The translations under genes and the position numbers were made by a program. DNA of 64,000 nucleotides from Hyaloperonospora brassicae (taxonomy: Eukaryota; Oomycota; Peronosporomycetes; Peronosporales; Peronosporaceae): the NCBI GenBank assembly GCA_947650285.1, contig CANTFL010000361.1, forward strand, positions 62,001 through 126,000. The letters are read 5' to 3'. Position 1 is the first letter of the stretch, and each line of letters starts with the position of its first letter. Below, one piece after another: positions 34,881 to 44,307 of the stretch. The notes under the pieces were generated by a model. It was not told where the DNA came from, searched no databases, and saw nothing but the letters and a program-made list of their open reading frames with translations.

Positions 34881-36314
34881 CTACTGCGCCAGTTTGTGAT
34901 GCTTGGAGATCTTGGCGGCCCACTCGCGGACGCTCTGCTTCACCTGTGCTTCATCAATCGTCGTGAGCTTGTGGTCGTCGAGCAGATGTTTGCCATTGAT
35001 CCAGACGTCCGAGACATGCTCCCGACCAGCCACGTACACAATGTGGCTGATGGCGTTGTACATTGGGATCATCTCGACGCTATCGCACTTGATAGCAATC
35101 ACGTCTGCCCGCTTGCCCACTTCGATCGAGCCAATGTCCTGGTCAAGACCAAGAGCGCGGGCTCCGTTCAGTGTAGCCATCTGCAGCACCTCGACAGCAG
35201 GAAGACTCGAGCACTGCAGCGTCTGTGCCTTGGCCAAAATCGCAGTCAGCTTCATCTCGCTGAGCATATCGAGCGAGTTGTTGCTGGCAGCGCCATCCGT
35301 GCCAATCCCGACGTTCACACCGCGCTTGATCATCTCGGTGACGGGTGCAATCCCCGACGCCAGTTTGAGGTTGGACGACGGGCAGTGCACGACGTGCGCT
35401 CCAGCGGCTGCAACGGCGTCCATCTCCGTCTCCGTGAGCTGCGTCATGTGCGTACAAATGAGGCGCTCGGACAACAAGTCCATGCGCTTCAGATTGGCCA
35501 GCGGACGCAGGTTCTGGTCGCTCTGGTGGCAGCTCATGGACGCGCGGTTCAAGTTCTCACTGTCGCTGCACTCGCTCGCGGTCTCGTGCAAATGCATGTG
35601 CACACGCGCCTTGTACTTCTTCGCCAGTGCGTCCGCGCGTTGCAGACTCGTGTCCGAGACCGTATACGGTGCATGGGGCGCCATTGTCACAGTGATGAGG
35701 TCGTGACAGCCTGGCGCGTACTTCTCCAGGTTCGGCTCTGCTTTACGAAGGTACTCATCGGGTCCCGAGCCGTACGGGCCTGGGAACTCCATGATGATCT
35801 GTCCCACGGCCCCGCGAAACCCCGTCTCCTCGAGCACACGGCACACCTCGTTCGGGAAGAAGTACATGTCGTTGCAGCAAGTGGTGCCACAGCGCAGCAT
35901 CTCGGCCACAGCGTGCGTCATACCGGCCTTGACGAACTCGGGACACACGAACGCCGCCTCCGTGGGCCAAATGTCCTGCACCAGCCAGTCACACAGCGCT
36001 TTGTCGTCGGCCAGCCCGCGCAGCAGTGTCATTGCAGAGTGCGTATGCAGATTAACAAGTCCGGGGGTCACAATGTGGGCCGACAAGTGCCGCTCGTCGA
36101 CGCCCACAAAGCGAGTGATGGCCTCTACGCGTGGCAGCAGCGCTACAATGCGAGACTTGTCCACGACAATGGCATGGTCCGACAGGATCGCGTTGCGAGG
36201 GATCACTGGGACAACGTACGCGGCAAAGATGATCAGGTCCACGCTCTGGAGCGTCGTCGCCGTCGTCGTTGTCGTCGTCTCCCCGTTCATAGCGTCTGTC
36301 TGATGAGGAGCCAT
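34881..36314 (-). CDS. ATZ/TRZ-family amidohydrolase (S-adenosylhomocysteine/methylthioadenosine deaminase-like)
   Basis: A 477-residue single-exon protein. The ATG at 36314 (MAPHQTDAMNG) was preferred over the open extension to 36500, which lacks similarity. Metal ligands of the amidohydrolase fold are visible: the HxH of NLHTHSAM, His in HMHLHETASE, His in ICTHMTQL and Asp in GIGTDGAASNN. CPSSN and the C-terminal GSIEVGKRADV motif are also typical. Relatives in bacteria deaminate S-adenosylhomocysteine, methylthioadenosine or triazines. Substrate here is inferred from family only; cytosol is likely, as no targeting signal is seen. A poly-Thr run near residues 12-20 is a local oddity. The 487-codon frame on the other strand is a shadow. 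Confidence 0.9.
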   Translation of the reverse strand: MAPHQTDAMNGETTTTTTATTLQSVDLIIFAAYVVPVIPRNAILSDHAIVVDKSRIVALLPRVEAITRFVGVDERHLSAHIVTPGLVNLHTHSAMTLLRGLADDKALCDWLVQDIWPTEAAFVCPEFVKAGMTHAVAEMLRCGTTCCNDMYFFPNEVCRVLEETGFRGAVGQIIMEFPGPYGSGPDEYLRKAEPNLEKYAPGCHDLITVTMAPHAPYTVSDTSLQRADALAKKYKARVHMHLHETASECSDSENLNRASMSCHQSDQNLRPLANLKRMDLLSERLICTHMTQLTETEMDAVAAAGAHVVHCPSSNLKLASGIAPVTEMIKRGVNVGIGTDGAASNNSLDMLSEMKLTAILAKAQTLQCSSLPAVEVLQMATLNGARALGLDQDIGSIEVGKRADVIAIKCDSVEMIPMYNAISHIVYVAGREHVSDVWINGKHLLDDHKLTTIDEAQVKQSVREWAAKISKHHKLAQ

Positions 36315-36542
36315 GATGCAAAGGGGTCTGCTGCTCGACCGAGTCGAGTCGAAATGTGATCGGAGCTCCTCATCCGTTCCAGCTGAGGTCACGTGTTGAA
36401 AACAAATTGACTGGTGCACAGCCGTCGAACGGATCACTCGTTGTATCATCGAGAAAACACGGGGGTACATGGACTTTATTGCAAACAACTTCAACAACAT
36501 ACACGAAGGGAATGGACGCGCGCGACAGCCGGAACTCCATGT

Positions 36543-37052
36543 CTACTCGCGAAGAAGCGACAGCAAAGCCGATACCATTCCGATCTTTTCGATCGGAGCC
36601 GAGTGGCCTACTAAACCAGCGACGCGGTCGGACAAGCGTTGGACTGAGTTGTCGCGGTCGGGTTCGGCCACCAGCCGTTCGTCAAGGGCATTCAGTTCCT
36701 GGCCAGCAGCAGGTCCACACGCGACGGCGACAATGGCCGCAACTTCCACGAGATTGAACGCCTGGGCGTCGACAATGACTTCGCAGTCCGGCAGTTGACT
36801 CGACTTCAACGTCTCGCGTAGCATGCCTTGACAAGCAGAGCTGGAGCAGAAGTCGCGGATCTGCGCGACCGACGGACTCGCGAACGACGAGAGCGTGTAG
36901 TTGCTGTCGGCTTGACACGATGCGAAGTCAGGGTCCAGGACAATAGGTCTGACCACGCTGCTTATTTCCAAAGCTGTGCAGCGTTCGGCCTTGACCACGA
37001 CTGTTGACACCAACAAGTCTATCGCCAGGAACAGTGCAAGTAGAGCTTGCAT
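36543..37052 (-). CDS. Elicitin-like secreted protein
   Basis: 169 residues from the ATG at 37052, which begins a signal peptide (MQALLALFLAIDLLVSTVVV, cleaved about residue 24). The mature part has six cysteines with elicitin spacing: 20, 22, 4, 15 and 21 residues between them, including the short CSSSAC pair and a following LPDC. Elicitins and elicitin-like proteins are oomycete-specific sterol/lipid carriers, and some trigger plant defence. The domain is followed by a tail of about 60 residues without a clear anchor. The C1-C2 spacing is shorter than in canonical elicitins, so it belongs with the elicitin-like group. The open extension upstream to 37433 is not thought to be coding. Confidence 0.82.
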   Translation of the reverse strand: MQALLALFLAIDLLVSTVVVKAERCTALEISSVVRPIVLDPDFASCQADSNYTLSSFASPSVAQIRDFCSSSACQGMLRETLKSSQLPDCEVIVDAQAFNLVEVAAIVAVACGPAAGQELNALDERLVAEPDRDNSVQRLSDRVAGLVGHSAPIEKIGMVSALLSLLRE

Positions 37053-38512
37053 GATTCGGAGCTGAACGGTGCACGTTTGGAAATGACGAGATGAAGGTGC
37101 CGGACTACGTGAACGAGAGATGCGTGATCGCGAATAGTCGGCCATCGATGAGCAGCGAATGACGATCTGTCCATCACGGTCCGAGCTCAATCGAGTGTCG
37201 AACGACGGTGTCGATGTATGGTCGAGCTTGATCACTTCACTAGACTGGACGACGTACTGAGAGGCAGTGATGTCTGTATCTGCTGGACGGAAAGCGATGA
37301 TGACCACATCCACAAGATTGAGAGCAACGGTGACCGCCAATGCGAGATCGAAAGCGGTGTAGTAGACTCGACACGCGAGACTGAGAGATGAGAGCCAATG
37401 GCTCCTCGCAGCTGACCACAGACCCCGCGACAATCGACTGATTGTGCGCGAGTTGACGCGTATCCGATTTGACCAAACTGAGTGAGGGAAACGGATGACT
37501 CAACGTCTACTTGCTGTCCGTATGATTGACGGCACCCGTGTCGGATTCGACAAGTCGTCGACCACTCGAGCAATGCAAACACTTGTCGATCCACAAAGGT
37601 CAAAGACGGCAGCACTAGAACCGAATGATGGACGTCGACAGTCGCTAGCGCAAATCTTCTATGGTCGGATGATGCATATCGGAGAATGGTGAGACCCGTC
37701 AGGTCGTTTGCTGTGATCGACGCTGAGATATCGTCACACACGAAAGAAGAGTAGATGACACAGCACTTGCGCATCGCATCCTCCTCTCCCTGCTCGATGA
37801 TACCTTAGACTGGTAAGTGACCAGCCCTGCTCCTCAAAGTGTTAACAGCGACTCAGCAAGATCTCTGCGCTGCTGTATAAGTCAATAATAGCGGCTCAAA
37901 CAGCAGCGTTGGCTCCTCTCGGTCCATCGTAAAAGACGCGAACTATGACGCGTTCAGTCGCGATAATTGCCAGTATCTTGGCCGCAACGCACTGCCGCGC
38001 CTATGCTCACCTTTGCCGCATCATGTAAATCATCATGCACGTGACTGGCTGCCCCTTCGTAGATTTCGTTCCACTTTCATCTCATCACTCGGTGTTGTTT
38101 GCTTCGCATCCGTAACATCTGCAGCTTCGTGTGTATGGGTAACGGCGGCAACGAAGCACACGTCAATGTGCGTAACGACATCTGGTGTCCCGTCAGAGAA
38201 TAGGTCGAGCTTGTCGCTAGCGATTCGGGACGCAATATGTAGTCATCTCTTTGCCTTCGACTGGAGAGGCATGGGACGAAACGCCATGCACTGTGCAAAC
38301 ACAGGAACGACCTCGTCCCTGAGCATCTACATACATGACGCAGCTTGGATGAGAGCGAGCGAGTCTAGCAGGCGGTACGTACCACAAACCACGTTACTTG
38401 TTACGCTTTCGTACCCCATCTCAACGTCATAGCGCGCGCTTCGGACGCAGCAATCAATTCACGGGATACGTTACCCACAATGCACCCAAACACTTTCGTC
38501 ATACCCAGCACA
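37053..38512. other. Intergenic region; no gene seen
   Basis: It lies upstream of the elicitin-like gene and downstream of the acidic coiled-coil gene, both on the minus strand. Short frames only. Its left part should contain the elicitin-like promoter. Confidence 0.55.
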
Positions 38513-39608
38513 TCATTGCTTCCAAGCTACTGAATGCCTGCAGCGCTGTTCCATTGCTCGCACCGCATCCAGAATTCTCTTCTGAGCAACTAGCGTTTCC
38601 TGTGCCGCTCGCAGCATCACATTCAGCTTGGAACGCGAGATGACGACGTCGTCATTGCTACCGTCCGTCCCTGACATGACGGACGAGTACGTCTCTGCTG
38701 TCGATAGATCTCCAGCCGACACTCCTCCGTCGGTCCCCGCGTCTCCCATGATCGACGACGAGTCCGAAAGAATCGGCACGGCCGTGTCGGTGCCCACCGC
38801 ACGGGGCTTTTGACTACCCGAGCGAATGCCCAAAGTGTCATACCCCACTGCTCCTCCACGCGGTCGTTGTCCATGTCGTACCTGCTCCAACTCGTTGATC
38901 AGCGCTCGAATTTCCATTTGCTCCTTGTGACAGTGTCTCGCTGAGCTCCTACTCACATGTTTACCACCACCACCCACTCCATTACATCAGCCATACTATA
39001 CAACACATCGCCAATGCAAATGACTGCAAACCAGATATCGATATCGAGATGCAAACACCTCACTGTTTCCCAATCCATTTCTCGACTCACCTTTGGCTCA
39101 TCATCGAGCGACCGCTTCGCGTCTGTCGCATCACTTCACTTCTCCGGTTTCGCACGAGCTTTAGAAACGCCGCATAATCGAGTCGGGGCTCGTTCAGATT
39201 CCCTCCCTGGTAGTAAAACTCGTCGTAGCCCTGTTCCAGCAGCTGCTCTGTCGTCACTCGGTCCGGTAATCGACCCAGCTGCTTCGCGCAGTGCACGTAA
39301 CTTCGCAGGAGGATCAGCTGGATGCCTTTGCCAATTTTGCGGCGTCTGCGGGTCCCCGAGCGATGCAAACGGACCGAAGACGGACTCTGCAAAGCGACAC
39401 CGTCGACGCCCTCTTCGTCCTCTTCTTCTTCTTCTTCGTCCTCTTCTTCTTCCTCTTCTTCTGCCAGTTCGGCAGCGTCGTTTCTACCGTTCGGCAGATC
39501 TCTCGATGGCGCATAGAGACGGAACATGACGTGGTGTGCACTGGCTATCGTGTCGTTGCTGTGGACTTCTGGAGGAGGACGTCGCTCGTCGACGTAGACG
39601 CGGGGCAT
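38513..39608 (-). CDS. Acidic coiled-coil protein of unknown function, two exons
   Basis: Exon 1 is 39608-39091 and exon 2 is 38948-38513. The intron has GTGAGT and GAGTAG borders and joins phase 2 to give 317 residues. Residues about 50-67 are almost pure Glu/Asp (CTT/CTC repeats on the plus strand). A moderately conserved-looking block follows (KGIQLILLRSYVHCAKQLG, then LLEQGYDEFYYQGG and FLKLVRNRR). The C-terminal exon has two short coiled coils around an Asp/Ser/Gly-rich middle. I do not recognise the family. Nuclear location is possible from the acidic run and basic RTRRRRK stretch. It is divergent from the TBC gene. Confidence 0.65.
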
Positions 39609-40968
39609 GCACTTGTGTGGCGATGATAAAAATGATGCTTGGATAGAAATAGAAATACGTTGTCAGGCTTATTGTGAATATTCGAGCGGGATGGGGTGGG
39701 TGCTGGCTCGCTGAGACACTGTCGTGAAGGAGTAGGGTAGCGTGTACCTAAACGAGACCGGGACGTACACTTTACAGAGAGGACAAAAGGTGGAGCTGAG
39801 CGTGGGGACTGCTGACGCGCTTTTTGACGGGGGCAGCTTGCTCGATCCATTGTGTTGGGCGTCGACACGCAGTGAGTGAGTGTTTGGATGTATGTATGTA
39901 TGTGTCTGTGGGCGACGCGATTTGTCGGTGGACATTTGGTGCCACGTGCACTGCATCTACGACAGTTGCTGCTTGTGCTTGTGGGTATGAGAAGAGAGAG
40001 GCAAAACACGAGAGATGGCGCACAAAGAGACGCATCGTATGAACAGATATGGGCCACGAACAAGAGGGCGACATTGGGAGTGCTGCTGCCTAAAGCTGAG
40101 CGAATGACAACGTCACACGTGCACCAGTTCCTCTCTCTGTGACGCGAGTGGAGCAAAACAGGCCAAACACGACAACCGTCGAGTCTCGAGTGACTTGACC
40201 GCCAGCCAGTGCGTCGTGTGACTCAACTCACGTGGGGCCACCCACAGTAACAAGTCCCTGAAGAAAACAAGTAACAAGTCCCTGAAGAAAACAAGCAACC
40301 GCTGGGGCTCCCCGTTTCTTGTCCAAGCACCACGACACTGCCACGTTTGTCGCTGGCAACCGACGCAGATAGAGGCCACGACGCATCAGGTCTACAGACC
40401 ACTGTCTGTATTATCGATTCATCAAAAGTCTCTAGTGGAACGAGAGCGATTCTCTGTGTCTATGTGCGGCTAGAAAACAGATGCCGCACGATCGGAACAT
40501 AGCAGGAACAGGTCACTTACTACTTGTAAAATCACGGACCGATAGAGAAAGTCCACGAGGCAAATTGAAAAACGACCCCTGACGAGGTCCAACGTAGCGG
40601 CACTGTCGACCGCGTGGGTATCTCTCTCTCCAGCGAAGTAGCAGCAGCAGCAGCAGCAGCGTCGCCTATGAACGAGACGACCGAATAGCAGTTCCGCACG
40701 AAAAAAGATTTTTTTCGCCAGAGAGTCGTCTGGTGCTGCTCGCAACCGAAAAAAGCCGTCCAAGTCGCCTTTTGCACACAAATTTTGTCGTTACGGCACT
40801 GCCAGCCGCCGCGTGCCCAGTCGATCGATCGCTCCTGCAAATCCAGCGGTCCCGACGTCGTAAAAGCTCAACGGATCGCTCTGCGGCTCTCGTAGTAGCC
40901 GTCGATCGTTCCATTGCGAGTCGTTGCGGGACGCCACCGCACACATTCCAATCGCCTTACGTCCCGTC
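39609..40968. other. Divergent intergenic region between the acidic coiled-coil and TBC genes
   Basis: It holds promoters for both neighbours. Simple repeats include a TGTA/TG run near 39888-39910, the 24-bp duplication at 40247-40294 and a GCA run near 40638-40660. No gene is recognised. Confidence 0.5.
40247..40294 (+). repeat. Perfect 24-bp tandem duplication
   Basis: Two exact copies of a 24-base unit beginning GTAACAAGTCCCTG. It lies between divergent genes. No function is evident. Confidence 0.9.
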
Positions 40969-43005
40969 ATGGCCACGTCGACGGCCGACATGGGTACTCC
41001 TGAGCTCATGACGCCGTTCGATGCGTCCGGTACGGCGCTGTCGACGGCATCGCCGGCGTCGTCATCGGCTTCGAGCTCTGGAGGCGAAGAAGGCGGAAAA
41101 ACGACGTCGGCCACGGAACTGCTGGTGCCCGTTCCCTCAGGACGTGAAGTAGACGACGGAGCTGCGTGTCGCGACGAGACAGACGACGATTCAGTGGCGA
41201 CGAGCAATGGCGCAAACGGACTCGCGGGTGCTTTTGGGATGATGAAAGACCGAGCAGCTACTGCTTCGAAGACGCTCGGACCGCAGTTGCTGCTCATGAA
41301 GGACAAGACGAGCAAACAGTGAGGAGGAGTCGTTAGTCTGTTTATGGCCGTCTCGTGTATGAGATGGAGAGAGCGGACAGTGGCATCTGATGTTTGTGCT
41401 TTGTTGTTTTCGATGCGATAGGTTTGGGAAGTACCAGCCCACGATTGTGAAGGCCAAGACGTCAGCTACTGCAGGTACACGTCATTGCGTTGATACGTCT
41501 TTGATCGGTTGCTAACGTCAAAGTCAATACATACTGTGTGTGTGTGCGTAGGTTTGACGACGGCAGCAAGTAAAGTGAAGGAAGGGTCGACGCAAGGCTG
41601 GAGTCTATTTAAGACCAAGTTGGCCGCAGCAGGACCGGCAGCGGAGAGGATTCATACAATGGGGCTGAATGCCATGGCGGACATGTACCTTGGCGATACG
41701 ACAGTGGACATGGTGGCGCACGTGGACGACCCCAGGCGCGCAAGTTGTCTTTTCTTGCTGAAGTACAAGAAGAGCAGCGGCGTGGCAGCGGAATCGCCAT
41801 CTCGATCGCTCGGCCTGTTGAAACTGAGTGAGTGGGTTGACACTTCGTGGCGAGGAAAGTGTCTTGACGAGTTGTATTAACTTTGTTTGCTGATTGTAGC
41901 ACGAGCGATCAGCGCTTCTAGCGCCCAGTCAGGAGAGAACGACCAAGAGACCACGACCATCAGCTCAGGCGATCAGTGTTTTTCGACGCCGTACGTGCTT
42001 GGCACTATCCTGCTTTTCTGCGGAGACTTGCCCGTATTGTCGCGAGTGTCTTGCGTGAACAAAAGCTGCCGGGACTTTATCGCCTCGGAACGACACTTGG
42101 AGAAGTTCTGTGTTCGGTATGGACAGCTTCCGTCGACTCTTCGCTTTGCGTACTGGGAGAAAACGTCCAACGCCCGCAAGACGCGAGATAGTGCTGAGCT
42201 GGATTACGATACGTACTTGCAAATGGGCCTGTCAAAGGGCGACGCGACAGAGTCGATCATGACGGACGTTCGTCGCACGTACGGTCGTGTGATGCCTCAG
42301 AAACTCGTGGCAAACCGAAACGACGAAGCTCTTGAAGAAAAGTTGACCACTCAGTTGAGCGAGATTCTGCACGCGGTGGCAGGTCGGTTTCCCGTTGTCG
42401 GGTATTGTCAAGGCATGGACTATATTGCCGCACACGTCTTGGACCAGGTGAAGAGAAGCGGCTGTGCTTCTGATCTGAGAAGCGAAGCCGAGAGCACGTT
42501 TTGGTTGCTCGTGGTACTGTTTGAGCAGTACGGTCTGCACGACATGTTTTCGCCGGGGCTGCACACGTTGCACGTGCACTGTTTCCAAACGCAGCGGTTG
42601 CTCGAGCTGTCCAATCCAGCCGTCGCCGCGCACTTTGCAAAAGAGAAGGTGCCGATTGAGATGTTCATTGTGGGCTGGTTCCAGACGCTGTATCTGTACT
42701 TCAACGTGCTTCCTAGAGAGTCCCTGGACCGGATCTGGGACGTCTTTCTCTTTGAGAAGAACTGGAAGATCATGTTACGAGTGGCGCTGGCGTTGTTACA
42801 GCTCTCGGACAAGTACGTGATGGAAAAACCGATTGACGAGATCATGCAGTTTTTCAACACGTTTGCGGACGAGGCACAAGATATACTTGCCGAAGCGCCA
42901 CTGATAGAGCGCGCATTGCGTCTCAAAGTGACGAATACGGTCCTTTCGAAACTGCACAAACAGTACGTGAAGCACAAGCGGACAAACACTCAGGCAGTCA
43001 GCTGA
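40969..43005 (+). CDS. TBC-domain Rab GTPase-activating protein, four exons
   Basis: Exons 40969-41318, 41422-41474, 41552-41827 and 41900-43005 join in phase to 594 residues; all introns are GT-AG and the third exon follows a TG-rich tract. The N-terminal 150 residues are Ser/Thr/Asp-rich. Around residues 245-285 a segment (VLGTILLFCGDLPVLSRVSC) resembles an F-box, tentatively. The TBC domain follows (about 325-560) with both catalytic fingers: I346-x2-D-x2-R352 and Y395-C-Q397. So it should speed GTP hydrolysis on a Rab protein; which one is unknown. Location is cytosolic or membrane-associated. Confidence 0.88.
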
Positions 43006-44307
43006 GGTACTTGCGCGACAAGACTGGATGTTCCTTGTCTGGCTGGTACCGGAATTCTAACGTATGGACCCGCGTTGTCAAAGAGAGCCCTAGACAAGTT
43101 CGACGTCTGAAGCTAAGCCGCCGTGCACTCATGTTTTCGACGATAGCTGCATGACGATACACGCGTGTATCCATCCCCCGACGCTAGCCCCGGACGTCCA
43201 AGATGCTGGCGAACTGACCAGGATTGCCTTGCGCTCGCTCATACAGCGAGCATGATGACGCTACTAGGTTGATCTGGCGGGAGTCAGATGTAAGTCTGTA
43301 GTCTGAACAGTACGATTGCGTGCACACGAGCATGTGTATCACACGTCCAAAGCGCTTTTGCTGCAGCGCACCAAGAATGCCGTTGTTTGGTCTGACACTT
43401 ACTGCACCTGAACGCAGATCTCGGCACTGTAGGTACGATTCGATGGTGATGATAACGCGGTCTCTTTGCGTCGCATGTCGGGTCCTGACGAGCTTATGAC
43501 AGACGTGAGAGGCCCAGTATGATACAACTCTCTGCGGCTCACACTCGAAGCAGTCATCGATCGTAAACGTGAGCGATGGTGTGTGGGGTGGCTTGCAGAC
43601 GTTGCTCCGAGACACCGAGCGTCACCTTTTACTGCAACTATTGTAGCCATGTTGCTGGCCTGTGCAGTAGCTGCTACTGCGCAAAGAAACGACATGTGTT
43701 CTGACTCGATGACGCTCATCAAGTGCCGAAGCAGGTTCTGCGTTGTGACGGCATTTACAGGAGCGTATTATGTTTGCGAGAGCCGGTTTGCTTATTCTGT
43801 AATCTTCCGTTCGTTATCAAAAGAAGTAGAAGACGCGCGTGGGTGCCGTTCCACAGCAAACTGTTTCGATGCAGTTTCATAGGGAACCAAGCAGCGTAAC
43901 AACCTTGCGAAAATGACACGCACATCAGGACACTCTTCGCCCCCCCCCCCGGTATGTTGCGAAACAGGCAACCCGGCGATCCTAAAAACCGCAAGTAGCA
44001 ACACCAATTTATAGCACAACTCACAACCCTGTTCGTACTATCCATCAACGTCCGGCTTACGACCCTGTTCGCCACTATCCATCAATATCCAGCTTACGAC
44101 CCTGTTCGCAGCATAGATCCAGCATCCGGCTCACGACCGCTTTCGCAGCATAGACGCCGAATGCAGCTTACGATCGAACCCGCAACATAGCAAGTTGCAG
44201 CCCGCCCATTCACCCAAAACTGACGTCCCTCGCGAGCTCTGTGAATCCGCGCCCCCTTGTCACATTAGGCGGCCCCGCCCCTCGCTCCCCCCTCCCTCCC
44301 TCTTGTC
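43006..44307. other. Intergenic region upstream of the Arf-GEF gene
   Basis: No gene recognised. A C run (43939-43950) and an imperfect tandem repeat (44023-44190) precede a C/CT-rich leader just before the Arf-GEF ATG at 44308. Confidence 0.55.
44023..44190 (+). repeat. Imperfect tandem repeat, unit about 37 bp
   Basis: Roughly 4.5 copies of a unit starting ACGACCCTGTTCGC and containing ATCCA-like and CCGGCTT parts. Copies diverge towards the right. It ends about 120 bp before the Arf-GEF start codon, so it may lie in the promoter or leader. Confidence 0.75.

Noticed and set aside
34896..36359. 487-codon plus-strand frame opposite the amidohydrolase
   Set aside because: The minus strand has clear catalytic motifs; the plus frame is a by-product of GC-rich third positions.
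37053..37433. N-terminal extension of the elicitin-like frame
   Set aside because: The ATG at 37052 directly begins a signal peptide, which would be internal and useless in the longer form.
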